NCBI RefSeq assembly: GCF_002835995.1
Contig: NZ_PJBZ01000076.1
Span: 1 to 36,818 of the forward strand
Reading direction: 5' to 3'
DNA from: Psychromonas sp. Urea-02u-13
GTDB taxonomy: Bacteria; Pseudomonadota; Gammaproteobacteria; Enterobacterales; Psychromonadaceae
DNA: 36,818 nt
In this document: positions 15,393-24,720 of the stretch, in pieces
How positions within the stretch are numbered: the first letter of the stretch is position 1
Layout: the number at the start of each line of letters is the position of its first letter
Notes under the pieces: generated by a model
Told to the model about the DNA's origin: nothing
Seen by the model: the letters and a program-made list of their open reading frames with translations, nothing else
The model's database searches: none
Made by a program: the position numbers and the translations under genes

Positions 15393-16760
15393 ATGGAATT
15401 TTTAAATAACAAAATCACTAAACTTAGCTCTCTGGTTGCACTTACTCTCGCGTTAGGCGCGTGTTCTGGTGCTAATGAAGAGGTAAAAAGTACAAGCAGT
15501 TTTGAGCAGTCATCGGGAAAGGTAGTCGGGGCTTATTTTCCGGACTGGCGTATCCATGGTGAGAATATATACACACCTGCACAAATCCCTGCCGGTGATT
15601 TAACACATGTCATTTACGCATTTTTAACCATGTGCGGAACACATCCTGCGGATACGGGCGAAGCATTGCTTAAGCAAATTGAAGAAACCTGCCAAGACAA
15701 ACCCGCGTTCACAGCGATTGTTGCCGATCAAAAAGCGGCTTATGGTTTAACACTCGCTGATGGAAGTGAATATGAAGGTCATTTCGAGCAATTCAAAGTA
15801 TTAAAAGCGGCTAATCCACATTTAGTAGTTCTGCCATCCTTTGGTGGTTGGACAATGTCACAACCTTTTCATGAAATGATTAAAACCGATGCGGGACGCC
15901 AACAATTTGTTACCTCTGCACTGAAGTTAGTTGATGACGCTGAAATATTTGATGGCATTGATTTAGATTGGGAATACCCAGGAGGTGGCGGATTAACCAC
16001 CGCTTCGTGGGATCCTAAAACAAAGCTAAGCGTCGATGCAATGAAACATGAAACAGAGATGTTTACTGTGATGTTAAAAGAGCTACGTGAAGGGCTGGAC
16101 GCATTAGGTGAAAAAAATGGCCGTTATTATGAATTAAGTGCTGCCGCTGGTGTACCTGCTACTAAAGTGGCCAACATCAATTATCCAGAAGCCAGTCAGT
16201 ATATTGATAATTGGTTTGCCATGACTTACGATTTCTTTGGTGGCTGGAGCACTAACGACATCGGTCATTTATCAAATCTTAAAGGCAGTGGCGATCTTAA
16301 GTGGTGGTCTGGCTCAGATGGCTATATTGCGGGTATGTTGAAAGCGGGCTTACCGGCTGAAAAATTAGTATTAGGCGCAGCATTTTATGGTCGTGGTTGG
16401 ACGGGATTAGAAAACTATCCTGAAGGTCGCCCCTATGCAAAAAATGAAGATGATACCTACGCAAATGCAGCCGCTGGTATCAAAGCCGACCTTTCTTATC
16501 ATGAAATTCAAGCGATGGTTAATGATAAAGAGTCAGGCTGGGTTGAGTTTTATGATGCAAAGCATGAGGCCGCTTTTGCGTGGAATGAGTCTGAAAAAGG
16601 CTTTATCTCCTATGATAATGCTCGCTCAGTGGAAGCAAAAGGTAACTGGGTGTTAGCGCAAGGTTTCGCCGGTGTTTTTGCTTGGGAGCTCACTCATGAT
16701 AATAATAATGAACTGACAAAAGCGATGAACAAAGGGGTGAAAAACAACCCCGTTAAATAA
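15393..16760 (+). CDS. GH18 chitinase-like lipoprotein
   Basis: A 455-residue glycoside hydrolase of family 18. The catalytic motif DGIDLDWE is at residues 187-194 with Glu194 as proton donor, and the upstream SFGGWT at 149-154 matches the conserved SxGG strand. A signal peptide with lipobox LGAC (Cys24) predicts a lipoprotein, probably held at the outer membrane with the enzyme facing the periplasm or outside. No carbohydrate-binding module is visible, so it probably acts on soluble chitin oligomers. It stands alone with a terminator on both sides. No clear Shine-Dalgarno precedes the ATG at 15393, but this start gives a complete lipoprotein signal. It could also be another GH18 activity, such as endo-N-acetylglucosaminidase, though the sequence is more chitinase-like. 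Confidence 0.9.
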   Translation: MEFLNNKITKLSSLVALTLALGACSGANEEVKSTSSFEQSSGKVVGAYFPDWRIHGENIYTPAQIPAGDLTHVIYAFLTMCGTHPADTGEALLKQIEETCQDKPAFTAIVADQKAAYGLTLADGSEYEGHFEQFKVLKAANPHLVVLPSFGGWTMSQPFHEMIKTDAGRQQFVTSALKLVDDAEIFDGIDLDWEYPGGGGLTTASWDPKTKLSVDAMKHETEMFTVMLKELREGLDALGEKNGRYYELSAAAGVPATKVANINYPEASQYIDNWFAMTYDFFGGWSTNDIGHLSNLKGSGDLKWWSGSDGYIAGMLKAGLPAEKLVLGAAFYGRGWTGLENYPEGRPYAKNEDDTYANAAAGIKADLSYHEIQAMVNDKESGWVEFYDAKHEAAFAWNESEKGFISYDNARSVEAKGNWVLAQGFAGVFAWELTHDNNNELTKAMNKGVKNNPVK

Positions 16761-16789
16761 TGCCTTGATAAAATAGAGGCGAGAACTTC

Positions 16790-16818
16790 AAGGGCGACCA
16801 TAATGGTGGCCCTTTTTT
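16790..16818 (+). terminator. Rho-independent terminator after the GH18 gene
   Basis: An 11-bp stem with one mismatch (AAGGGCGACCA with TGGTGGCCCTT, loop TAA) followed by six T. Confidence 0.85.
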
Positions 16819-17132
16819 GTGTCTATAATTTGATTGAGTGTTGCTTAAATAAGCTTAAAAGCAATTAACCACACAGATAAGAAGGCTGAAGGTCTTTGGG
16901 GTTAACGCATTGGTTTCGTGGTTGTCTTGTATTATTTATCTCAATGAAAGACTGTTTTTATTTTGAGTTTATTGGAAATATTATAACGGCGTTTAGCGTC
17001 AGAAAGAGACCGTCTTCACGGTTATTATTTTTTACCTTTCAATGAAGCTGGCAGGGGGCATTAACAGCATACTTTATATTAATACTTTAGAGTTGATTGT
17101 AGTATCATAGCGCTTTTTATTTATGTGGATAA
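16819..17132. other. Intergenic region
   Basis: No gene seen. Near 16862-16930 there is a decayed inverted arrangement (AATTAACCACACAGA, then TTTCGTGGTTGTC) related to the CCACGAAG repeats of the xseA-guaB gap. The promoter of the next gene probably lies in the last 60 bp. Confidence 0.5.
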
Positions 17133-17699
17133 ATGATGCAAATAATCATAGAAGTATTAGGTTGGACAAGTGTTGTGTTTTATATATTTTTACTGCTGTT
17201 TAACGGCATGAAAAATATGCGTTTAGCCTCTTTTTTATCCGTCGTAAATGATGTGGTGTGGGGGTTTATGATAGGCGTTTTGCCTAAAGTATTACTCAAC
17301 CTTGTTGTGGGCAGTGTGACGCTTTATCGTTATCTTTGTGATTTCACAGACGCCTCTAAAAAAATAATAAATCTGTTCATGGGACTGATGATCGCGGGAT
17401 TACTTTATTTTGTTTATTTTGCTGTTAATGATTACCTGGCGAACCCTTCATTAGGTTTGTTGCTCACATGGTTTGATTTTGTATTAATATTAACTGCACT
17501 CAGTGTAAAACAGATCCGCTTGTTTCAAGTTATCATGCTGTGCTCTGCGTTTTTAGGTAGTTACGCTTATTATCTTTTAGGTATTGAGCAGATGGTTGTT
17601 ATTAAAATAATTGTTGCCTTGATAATGCTTTATAAGTTATTGATTCACCCTAGTTTCCCAGAGTTAGAAGAAAAGATAATGTTTTGGAAAAAACTCTAA
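17133..17699 (+). CDS. Small inner-membrane protein, possibly YgjV-like
   Basis: A 188-residue, strongly hydrophobic protein with five or six membrane helices joined by short loops and ending in a charged tail (ELEEKIMFWKKL). The start LGWTSVVFYIFLLLF followed by a Lys/Arg-containing turn (GMKNMR), and the spacing of the next helices ending in an Arg (TLYRYL), recall the YgjV family of inner-membrane proteins of unknown function. The resemblance is from memory and weak. ATG at 17133 or 17136 could be used. It is a single gene between a terminator and ftsB; nothing in the context hints at a role. Confidence 0.7.
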   Translation: MMQIIIEVLGWTSVVFYIFLLLFNGMKNMRLASFLSVVNDVVWGFMIGVLPKVLLNLVVGSVTLYRYLCDFTDASKKIINLFMGLMIAGLLYFVYFAVNDYLANPSLGLLLTWFDFVLILTALSVKQIRLFQVIMLCSAFLGSYAYYLLGIEQMVVIKIIVALIMLYKLLIHPSFPELEEKIMFWKKL

Positions 17700-17778
17700 T
17701 TATCTATAATCCTTTGATCTTTTTATGCTTTTCTAGGTAATATGGGATTATAAGTGTTGAATTCAAAAAGGTAATACC

Positions 17779-18054
17779 ATGCGTCTGTTCTTTTTTTCTT
17801 TACTGTTTGTATTGGCATTAGAGCAATATCATTTGTGGTGGGGTAAAAATGGCGTGCAAGACCATAACCAGCTACAAGAAATGGTTACCCTCGCGCAAGC
17901 AAGTAATAACACGTTAATATTGCGTAACAATATGATGTTCTCTGAAATTGATGACCTTAAACGAGGCTCAGAAGCCGTTGAAGAGCGTGCGCGTAATGAG
18001 CTTGGTTTAGTGAAAGAAGGAGAAACTTTTTTCCGCATCGTGCCTAAAGAGTAA
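17779..18054 (+). CDS. ftsB: Cell division protein FtsB
   Basis: A 91-residue bitopic membrane protein with one N-terminal helix (residues 2-20) followed by a periplasmic coiled coil (about 28-60) and the conserved end ERARNELGLVKEGETFFRIV. FtsB joins FtsL and FtsQ in the divisome and helps activate septal peptidoglycan synthesis. It is slightly shorter than the E. coli protein (103). The order ftsB-ispD-ispF is standard in gammaproteobacteria. An AAAGG stands ahead of the ATG. Confidence 0.95.
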   Translation: MRLFFFSLLFVLALEQYHLWWGKNGVQDHNQLQEMVTLAQASNNTLILRNNMMFSEIDDLKRGSEAVEERARNELGLVKEGETFFRIVPKE

Positions 18055-18081
18055 TCGGGCCTTAATAAAGTGAAAAGCATA

Positions 18082-18765
18082 ATGGTGAACAGAAATTTAT
18101 CTGCAGTGATTCCCGCTGCTGGCATCGGAAAACGTGTTGGTGCAACGATTCCCAAGCAATATTTACCTTTGCTTAATAAAACAATTATTGAGCACAGTTT
18201 AGCTCCTTTTCTGGCTCATCCCGCTATCACGCGGGTCATTGTTTCATTGGCTGAAAATGACCAATGGTTTAGCGAACTTCCTGTGGCAAAACATCCCAAA
18301 ATAGAAACGGTGGTGGGTGGAACAGAGCGAGTTGATTCGGTATTAGCCGCCCTGAATATGATTAACGATGACGATTATGTACTGGTACATGATGCCGCTA
18401 GGCCCTGTATTAGGCTTAGCGATATTAATAAATTGATCAATGAAGTTGAAATTAAGCAGCAAGGTGCGATTTTAGCCAGTCAAGTTCGCGATACCATGAA
18501 GCGTAGTGATACTAATAATGCCATTACTAAAACCGTAGAGCGGGATAATCTTTGGCATGCATTGACCCCACAAATGTTTATTAATAAACAACTTATTAAC
18601 GCGATTAATGAAAGTTCACAAGCAGAAAAAATCACCGATGAAGCTTCGGCGCTAGAGATGTCAGGCTTGCCTGTTTCGATTGTAGAAGGGCGTTCTGATA
18701 ATTTGAAAGTAACACGTGAAGAGGATTTAAAGCTCGCTGCTTTTTACCTCGCTCAAGGAGAATAG
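18082..18765 (+). CDS. ispD: 2-C-methyl-D-erythritol 4-phosphate cytidylyltransferase
   Basis: A 227-residue enzyme joining CTP to MEP in the non-mevalonate isoprenoid route. The signature [20 protein letters not shown] (about residues 10-29) holds the CTP-binding loop and [11 protein letters not shown] lies near residue 100. The frame opens at a GTG at 18070; ATG 18082 is preferred because it brings the Rossmann strand close to the N-terminus as in relatives, although neither start has a strong ribosome binding site. It lies 2 bp before ispF. Confidence 0.95.
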   Translation: MVNRNLSAVIPAAGIGKRVGATIPKQYLPLLNKTIIEHSLAPFLAHPAITRVIVSLAENDQWFSELPVAKHPKIETVVGGTERVDSVLAALNMINDDDYVLVHDAARPCIRLSDINKLINEVEIKQQGAILASQVRDTMKRSDTNNAITKTVERDNLWHALTPQMFINKQLINAINESSQAEKITDEASALEMSGLPVSIVEGRSDNLKVTREEDLKLAAFYLAQGE

Positions 18766-18767
18766 AG

Positions 18768-19253
18768 ATGATTCGTATTGGCCATGGTTTTGATGTACAT
18801 AAATTTGGCGGGCAAGGCCCGATCATTATTGGCGGGATTAAAATCCCTTATCTACAAGGCTTGATCGCACACTCCGATGGTGATGTCACATTACATGCAT
18901 TATGTGATGCGATTCTTGGCGCCCTTGCGTTAGGCGATATTGGTCACCACTTTCCTGATAATGATGAAAAATATGCAGGTGTTGATAGCAAAGCGCTCTT
19001 AAAAGAGGTTTTTCATCACGCGGTGACTAAGGGTTATCATATTGGCAATGTTGATTTAACGATTGTTGCTGAAGAGCCTAAAATGGCGCCTCACATCCAA
19101 GCGATGCGTACTGAGATTGCATCACTTTTAAAAACGGACGTGGGTAATGTAAACGTAAAAGCGACCACCACAGAAAAACTTGGCAGTATCGGTCGCTGTG
19201 AAGGAATCGCAACACACGCGGTTGTTTTGTTATTAAAAAAGAGTATTGCATGA
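18768..19253 (+). CDS. ispF: 2-C-methyl-D-erythritol 2,4-cyclodiphosphate synthase
   Basis: A 161-residue enzyme of the same isoprenoid route. The zinc ligands sit in GHGFDVHKF (Asp and His near residues 9-11) and in LIAHSDGDV (His near 34-42), with the C-terminal [15 protein letters not shown] motif that binds the cytidine part. The start follows AAGGAG. It is directly behind ispD and shares ATGA with truD. Confidence 0.97.
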   Translation: MIRIGHGFDVHKFGGQGPIIIGGIKIPYLQGLIAHSDGDVTLHALCDAILGALALGDIGHHFPDNDEKYAGVDSKALLKEVFHHAVTKGYHIGNVDLTIVAEEPKMAPHIQAMRTEIASLLKTDVGNVNVKATTTEKLGSIGRCEGIATHAVVLLLKKSIA

Positions 19254-20317
19254 GCAACGAGCAAGAAAAATTAGAGCAAAGTAGTAATGAAAATCAAGAA
19301 GCCAAACAAACGTTTAGCTTAGATTTTAACTTTCTCTCTGGAAAACCTAAAAGTACCGGTGTTTATAAACAGCGTTGTGAAGACTTTATCGTTAAAGAAG
19401 ACCTTGGTTTTGAATTAACGGGTGAAGGAGAACATGTTTGTTTATGGATACAAAAAATAGGTGAAAATACGCAGTACTTAGCAAAACAATTAGCAAAGTT
19501 TGCGGCTATTCCCGCTCGTAATGTCAGTTATGCGGGCCTTAAAGATAGACAAGGTGATACGTGGCAGTGGTTCTCGTTACATATTCCAGGAAAAATCACG
19601 CCGGACTTTAGTCTTTTTGAATCGCCAGGAGTCACTATACATAAAGTGATTCGCCATCATAAAAAAATTAAAACCGGCGCGTTAGCGGGTAATTACTTTT
19701 CAATTACACTACGTGATATTAGCGATAAAGCAGACGTTGAACTGGCATTAGAGAAAGCCGCACAAGGCGTGCCTAACTACTTTGGCGAACAACGATTTGG
19801 TTTTGATGGACATAATGTGGGCTCCGCACTGGCAATGTTCGAAGGGCGAAAAATTAAAGATAGATTCAAACGCGGCATGTACTTGAGTGCGGCCCGAAGC
19901 TATCTGTTTAACCAAGTGATTTCTGCAAGAATTGCAGATGCACTTTATAAACAGCCAATGTTAGGTGACTGCGTACAATTTGTTGGTAATCGTTCGTTTT
20001 TTCCGCTTCCTGATCTTGGTGAAGAAAGTTTACAGCGTTTACAATCACGTGAAGTTTGCTTAACAGCGCCTTTATGGGGAGCTGGGGAGTTGACCAGTGA
20101 GTCAGATGCTAAGGCATACGAAATTAAGACATTAGAAGCTTACCAAGCTTTACAGGCAGGGCTTGCTAACAATGGTTTACGCCAAGAGCGTCGACCGTTG
20201 ATACTTGTGCCAGAAAAGTTATCGGCGACTTGGCTTGATGAACAAAGTGTGTGCATCGATTTTTATCTACCTTCTGGTTGTTATGCAACCAGCGTGTTGA
20301 GAGAGCTAATACAATAA
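19250..20317 (+). CDS. truD: tRNA pseudouridine(13) synthase TruD
   Basis: A 355-residue enzyme that makes pseudouridine at position 13 of certain tRNAs. The catalytic Asp99 lies in [14 protein letters not shown] and the second family motif [12 protein letters not shown] follows near residue 176. The N-terminus is about 19 residues longer than in E. coli TruD and is rich in Glu and Gln; the ATGA overlap with ispF still supports this start. In many relatives surE, pcm and nlpD come next; here a repeat and nlpD follow directly. Confidence 0.95.
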   Translation: MSNEQEKLEQSSNENQEAKQTFSLDFNFLSGKPKSTGVYKQRCEDFIVKEDLGFELTGEGEHVCLWIQKIGENTQYLAKQLAKFAAIPARNVSYAGLKDRQGDTWQWFSLHIPGKITPDFSLFESPGVTIHKVIRHHKKIKTGALAGNYFSITLRDISDKADVELALEKAAQGVPNYFGEQRFGFDGHNVGSALAMFEGRKIKDRFKRGMYLSAARSYLFNQVISARIADALYKQPMLGDCVQFVGNRSFFPLPDLGEESLQRLQSREVCLTAPLWGAGELTSESDAKAYEIKTLEAYQALQAGLANNGLRQERRPLILVPEKLSATWLDEQSVCIDFYLPSGCYATSVLRELIQ

Positions 20318-20333
20318 GCTTATTAACGACTCA

Positions 20334-20468
20334 GGTCGTTGCCCTTTAAGTTGTTCAAGTAAAGCGTCAGTTATCTGTCGATAACTGTGTTGGGAAACGC
20401 GTATTTAAACCACTAAATGACGCTTTCCCGCTTTGAACTGGACATAAATGGCTTAGTCTGAGTCGTAA
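20334..20468 (+). repeat. Structured intergenic repeat, copy B (truD-nlpD)
   Basis: About 135 bp, second copy of the element at 13468-13587. Ends: TAACGACTCAGGTCGTTG at the left and CTGAGTCGTAA at the right, which pair as an inverted repeat. It carries an extra perfect hairpin (CAGTTATC-TGTC-GATAACTG near 20369-20388) that copy A lacks. The conserved core GTTGGGAAA to ATAAATGGCTTAG follows. A 13-bp direct repeat (AAATAACCCTGAT twice, near 20520-20545) lies downstream. Confidence 0.8.
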
Positions 20469-20600
20469 CTGCTTATCGTGTTAACTGCTTTAAATAAAGT
20501 ATTGCGCGAAATAATTATTAAAATAACCCTGATAAATAACCCTGATAAAAGACCCACTAGGTAATGTGAATGTACTAGGCGAATGGTTACTGGAGATAAA

Positions 20601-20690
20601 ATGAAAACAAAACTAAGTCTGTACTTTAATGGCCTACAATCGGTAATTATGGCTCTTTCTGTAGTATTTCCTGTGACGCTAAATTGCTAA
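20601..20690 (+). CDS. 29-codon ORF overlapping the nlpD start
   Basis: A short frame starting MKTKLSLYFN, hydrophobic in its second half and ending LNC. A GGAG stands 7 nt ahead of its ATG, a better site than anything ahead of nlpD, and its stop overlaps the nlpD start as TAATG. It may be a leader peptide that delivers ribosomes to nlpD by coupling. It could also be the remnant of a gene lost together with surE and pcm. I recognise no family; expression is unproven. Confidence 0.45.
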   Translation: MKTKLSLYFNGLQSVIMALSVVFPVTLNC

Positions 20691-21583
20691 TGTCGATAAG
20701 GCTCCCTTTATTAATTATCTGTTTGTTTAGTCTAGTTGCTTGCTCCTCTCCGAGCGGGCGAGCCCCCGTTTCTGATCTCACATTAAGTGCGAATAACCGA
20801 TCTGGAACAGATGTTGCTTCTAATTCTAAGCGCCGTGCCTCAAAAAACATTATTAATCAAAAAAATTACACTGTAAAAAAGGGGGATACGTTATATTCCA
20901 TATCTTGGAGAGCTGGCGTCGATATTAATACGCTAGTGCAACGTAATAAGCTTAAATCACCCTACATTATTAAAAAAGGGCAAGTATTACGTTTAACGGA
21001 TGAAAAGCCCCGTTATACGAAAACAATAAATAATAAAAGTGATCTATCTTCCCAAAATGTAAACAAAAATAGCAACTCTGCTTGCACAGCTCAAAACTGT
21101 AATAAAAACAAGACAAAGGAGCTTGCTCAGAAAAAAACAAAAGCATACTCTGCTAATAAGGTTGATGGAAAAACAATCGCAAAGAAAAGTGAAATAATAA
21201 GCAATAAAAAAGTAAGTGATTGGTCTTGGCCTGTAAAAGGCAAGTTAAGCACGCGATTTTCGGCATCGCAATCAGGCATGCAGGGCATTAGCATTGTTAA
21301 TAAGCGAGGAACTTCCGTACAGGCAGCCTCTTCTGGGAAGGTGGTATATGCCGGTAGCGGATTACGAGGATATGGTAATTTGATTATTATTAAACATAAT
21401 TACGATTACCTGAGTGCATATGCGCATAATGAGACACTATTAGTACGTGAAAATGAACAGATTAAAGTGGGCCAAAAAATAGCAGTAATGGGGGATAGTG
21501 GCAGCGATCATGTCAATCTTCACTTTGAGATCCGTTATCGAGGTAAATCGGTAGATCCATTGCGTTATTTGCCTAAAAGGTAA
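20690..21583 (+). CDS. nlpD: Murein hydrolase activator NlpD
   Basis: A 297-residue lipoprotein that activates the amidase AmiC at the division site. Lipobox LVAC (Cys near residue 18) follows a short hydrophobic signal. A LysM domain spans about residues 58-102 (YTVKKGDTLYSISWRAG), then a Lys/Asn-rich linker, then a LytM/M23 domain (about 190-297) with GYGNLIIIKHNYDYLSAYAH and LHFEIRYRGKSVDPLRYLP. The usual metal ligands of M23 peptidases are missing (GISIVNKRG where active enzymes have His and Asp), as expected of an activator rather than an enzyme. No Shine-Dalgarno precedes ATG 20690; translation probably depends on the overlapping 29-codon ORF. In relatives the main rpoS promoter lies inside nlpD. 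Confidence 0.95.
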   Translation: MSIRLPLLIICLFSLVACSSPSGRAPVSDLTLSANNRSGTDVASNSKRRASKNIINQKNYTVKKGDTLYSISWRAGVDINTLVQRNKLKSPYIIKKGQVLRLTDEKPRYTKTINNKSDLSSQNVNKNSNSACTAQNCNKNKTKELAQKKTKAYSANKVDGKTIAKKSEIISNKKVSDWSWPVKGKLSTRFSASQSGMQGISIVNKRGTSVQAASSGKVVYAGSGLRGYGNLIIIKHNYDYLSAYAHNETLLVRENEQIKVGQKIAVMGDSGSDHVNLHFEIRYRGKSVDPLRYLPKR

Positions 21584-21633
21584 TGTCGTTCATTACAGTG
21601 TCATAAAAGATGTTTATCTTTAGGGAGCAAATT

Positions 21634-22638
21634 ATGGTTCATGAAGTCGCAACAATTAAAGCAAAAAAAAATAAAAGCATCGGTGTAGTAAAGGGAGCGT
21701 TAAAGATGGTGGAAGCCGGAAAAAGTAAAGTGAAGAAAGCGAAGGTGACTACAAAAAGCCCCAAAGAAGCGGCGACGGTGAAGGTAAGTGCTGCGGACAG
21801 TAAAGTAATGGATGCCACTCAGCTTTACCTTGGAGAGATAGGTTTTTCTCCGCTATTAACCGCTCCTGAAGAGGTTTATTACGCAAGGCGCTCATTACGT
21901 GGTGATGACGTTGCCCGTAAACGCATGATAGAAAGTAACTTACGTTTAGTGGTTAAAATTTCTCGTCGTTATAATAACCGAGGTTTATCACTATTAGACT
22001 TAGTTGAAGAAGGTAATCTTGGCTTGATTCGTGCGGTTGAAAAATTTGACCCTGAGAAAGGTTTTCGTTTTTCCACCTATGCAACATGGTGGATTCGTCA
22101 AACGATTGAACGCGCAATAATGAATCAAACACGTACGATTCGATTGCCTATTCACATTGTTAAAAAATTGAATGTCTACCTTAGGACTGCCCGAGAACTT
22201 GCTCACAAGTTGACGCATGAGCCAACAGCAGAAGACATTGCAAAAGAACTTGATGTACCGGCAAAAGAAGTCTCTAAAATTCTTAAACTTAACGAGCGCA
22301 TTAGCTCTGTTGATACACCGATCGGCAATAACTCAGATAAAGAGTTACTTGATATTATTCCTGATCGCAAAGAAGCGACACCGGAACATGAGTTACAAGA
22401 TAACGATATGAAGTTACGTATTGTTGACTGGTTAGAAGATTTAAACCCTAAACAGCGTGAAGTATTAGCGCGACGATTTGGGCTACTAGGTTACGAAGCC
22501 GCTACACTAGAAAATGTAGGTAAAGAGATTGGTTTAACACGTGAACGTGTACGCCAAATTCAGGTTGAGGCATTAAAATGCTTACGTGATGTACTTTCTC
22601 AACAAGGTCTTTCAATTGAGTCTTTATTTCAGGTTTAG
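21634..22638 (+). CDS. rpoS: RNA polymerase sigma factor RpoS
   Basis: A 334-residue general stress and stationary-phase sigma factor. Conserved region 1.2 starts at [11 protein letters not shown] (residue 60), region 2 has [18 protein letters not shown], region 3 the segment near [14 protein letters not shown], and region 4 the helix-turn-helix [18 protein letters not shown]. The ATG at 21634 is preceded by GGGAG at 6 nt; the open frame continues upstream to 21610. The first 59 residues are unusual: about 15 lysines and few acidic residues, whereas the E. coli stretch is strongly acidic. The order nlpD-rpoS is conserved. Confidence 0.95.
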   Translation: MVHEVATIKAKKNKSIGVVKGALKMVEAGKSKVKKAKVTTKSPKEAATVKVSAADSKVMDATQLYLGEIGFSPLLTAPEEVYYARRSLRGDDVARKRMIESNLRLVVKISRRYNNRGLSLLDLVEEGNLGLIRAVEKFDPEKGFRFSTYATWWIRQTIERAIMNQTRTIRLPIHIVKKLNVYLRTARELAHKLTHEPTAEDIAKELDVPAKEVSKILKLNERISSVDTPIGNNSDKELLDIIPDRKEATPEHELQDNDMKLRIVDWLEDLNPKQREVLARRFGLLGYEAATLENVGKEIGLTRERVRQIQVEALKCLRDVLSQQGLSIESLFQV

Positions 22639-22671
22639 CCACTTACGTTTAAATTAGATAAACGCTAAACT

Positions 22672-22699
22672 AAAAGACGCATCAATTGATGCGTTTTTT
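22672..22699 (+). terminator. Rho-independent terminator after rpoS
   Basis: Palindrome ACGCATCAATTGATGCGT framed by AAAAG and TTTTTT. It ends the rpoS transcript and lies just before the convergent DUF3545 gene, so it may work in both directions. Confidence 0.87.
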
Positions 22700-22721
22700 A
22701 GTTTTAGGCGAGCTAAAAAAA

Positions 22722-22907
22722 TCAAATCAAATCGGAAAGTGAAAAAACAAAGCTTTGGTCTATTTCGCGTAACTCCCTCGTTAAACGCTGCTGTGCTTTA
22801 ATATCTTCTATCTCTCGCCATTTTTGCGCACGAATTGGTTTTTTCTTAGGGCTGAAAAAGAGCGAATCGTCAGTCATCATCTGTGTTTCAATATCGTGCA
22901 TTTGCAT
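22722..22907 (-). CDS. DUF3545 family small protein
   Basis: A 61-residue charged protein. The block KWREIEDIKAQQRLTRELREID (shown here as KWREIEDIK and QRLTRELREID) matches the core of DUF3545 proteins of Vibrio, Shewanella and relatives, which are short, helical and of unknown function. A GAGGA stands 7 nt before the ATG at 22907, supporting this start over the second Met two codons later. It is a single gene, convergent with rpoS. Identification is from memory of the family motif. Confidence 0.75.
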   Translation of the reverse strand: MQMHDIETQMMTDDSLFFSPKKKPIRAQKWREIEDIKAQQRLTRELREIDQSFVFSLSDLI

Positions 22908-23100
22908 ATTTATATCCTCACTAAATTTAATTTAAGCTTTCTCTCGGTAGTTCAACCATACTTGGGGTATATTGCAGTTTTATTAAACATTACTTTAAAC
23001 CTTTAAAAATAAAGCTTTTTCAATCTCTGGTTTGGTTCGCAAAACAGGCTCATTCAACTAAGCTATACTTTTAACTCTTCAAATTTTAGGCGTTTATCTT

Positions 23101-24720
23101 ATGGCGTTACCGAGTAACTTTTTTTCTAGCCAATCCGTTTTAGTGGTTGATGATATTGATACGATTCGCAGTGCCGTTAAAGGTATGTTGCAGATGTTAG
23201 GTTGTAAAAGTATCGCGATTGCTAGTAATGGTGAGCGTGCCTTAGAGCTCTGCCAAGTGACTGAATTTGATTTTATACTCTGTGATTTTAACCTCGGTAA
23301 AGGCAAAGATGGTTATCAGCTTTTTGAAGAGTTGAAGTTAAGAGACTTGATGAAACCGAGCACTGTATTTATCTTGATTAGTGCTGAAACGGCATTGCAA
23401 GTGGTACATGGTTTAGTGGAGTTACAGCCCGATGATTACCTGTTAAAACCCTTCTCTTACAAAATATTAGAGGCGCGTTTAGTACGTGCGCTTGAAAAGC
23501 GTAAAGTGCTTGGCCGTGTTTATGATTGCTTGGCGATTAAAAATTATAAAAAAGCACTTTATGAGTGTGGTAAAGCCTCTCAGGGAAACCCGAAATATAG
23601 TTCGCTGATTATGCGTTTAAAAGGGGAGGTATTACTTAATTTAAAACAACCTCAATCCGCCTTTGATCTCTATGACTCTGTTTTAGAATTTAGAGATTTT
23701 TCATGGGCAAAGCTGGGTAAAGCAATCTCTTATTACCACTTACAAGACTATAGTAAATCTGCAAAAATATTAAATGAGCTCTGTGAACTGCCGGAAACAC
23801 GTATTGAAGCATTGAACTGGTTATCAAGTATTTATGCCAAGCGTGAGTGTTACTCGCAAGCAAAAGAAGTGCTTGTTGAGTCGGTTAAGCTTTCCCCTAA
23901 AAATATTCCTAGGCAACGTGCATTAGCGAACCTTTCTTTGCTTGAAGGTGATTGGGAAATTGCACAACGCTGCTTTAAAACCGTATTAGACAATACGCGT
24001 TTTTCTGTCCATGAGCATATTAGCCATCATTTCAATTACATTCACTGCCTTTTAGACAAAGCAAATTGCAGTAATGAATTACAGCAGGCAAAAGCATTTT
24101 CACAATCGCAGGCTGTTTTAAAAAGTGCCTCGCAACGATTTGATAAAGACAGTTTTCACGAACTAGAAAAAATAGTCTTTTCGCGCATAATGATAATGAA
24201 AAAATCACTTAAAAGTGCAGCCGAATCGTTACATGACTGTAATACAGAAGTGGTACTCCATTGTGGTCGAGACAGTGGGATAGCACTAGCGAAAGCTTGG
24301 TTTGAGTTAGGCGATTATGAGAAATATGATGAAATTATTGCCTTGCTAGAAATGCCTGAAGATGACAATAGTATTGAGGCTATGAGTGATTTATTACTGT
24401 TAAAAACTGTGCAAAAAGATAATAAAGATAAAGTGTCTAAACTGCTTGCCTTGAATGATCAGGGCATCAAACTGTTTAAAAGTGGCCTTTACCCTGCTTC
24501 AAGTAGCGTCTTTATGGAAGCGCATGACATTATGCCTAATAATGTACAGTTAGCTCTCAACTTAGGGCAGTCGCTATTAAAAGGTTGGCCTGCAAACGAA
24601 CCTTTTACAAGGAAAAAACGCTTAGCAAAACATTGTATTATTGTTATTGAAGCAAACCAATTGGATGAGCTTGCTACAAAACGCTACCGTGCTATTGAAC
24701 AAGCACTAAAGGCGGTGTAA
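23101..24720 (+). CDS. Response regulator with REC domain and helical-repeat (TPR-like) tail
   Basis: A 539-residue protein. Residues 11-130 form a receiver domain: acidic pair Asp17-Asp18, phospho-acceptor Asp62 in FILCDFNLG, Ser/Thr in FILISAET and Lys in DDYLLKPFSY. No DNA-binding or enzymatic output domain is seen. The rest is alpha-helical with TPR-like units (for example YKKALYECGKASQGNPKY, AKILNELCELPETR, YSQAKEVLVESVKLSPKN), so the output is probably protein-protein contact. No histidine kinase lies nearby. Its stop overlaps the start of a pseudopilin gene (TAATG), which suggests a link to type IV pilus or secretion pseudopilin function. Confidence 0.88.
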   Translation: MALPSNFFSSQSVLVVDDIDTIRSAVKGMLQMLGCKSIAIASNGERALELCQVTEFDFILCDFNLGKGKDGYQLFEELKLRDLMKPSTVFILISAETALQVVHGLVELQPDDYLLKPFSYKILEARLVRALEKRKVLGRVYDCLAIKNYKKALYECGKASQGNPKYSSLIMRLKGEVLLNLKQPQSAFDLYDSVLEFRDFSWAKLGKAISYYHLQDYSKSAKILNELCELPETRIEALNWLSSIYAKRECYSQAKEVLVESVKLSPKNIPRQRALANLSLLEGDWEIAQRCFKTVLDNTRFSVHEHISHHFNYIHCLLDKANCSNELQQAKAFSQSQAVLKSASQRFDKDSFHELEKIVFSRIMIMKKSLKSAAESLHDCNTEVVLHCGRDSGIALAKAWFELGDYEKYDEIIALLEMPEDDNSIEAMSDLLLLKTVQKDNKDKVSKLLALNDQGIKLFKSGLYPASSSVFMEAHDIMPNNVQLALNLGQSLLKGWPANEPFTRKKRLAKHCIIVIEANQLDELATKRYRAIEQALKAV

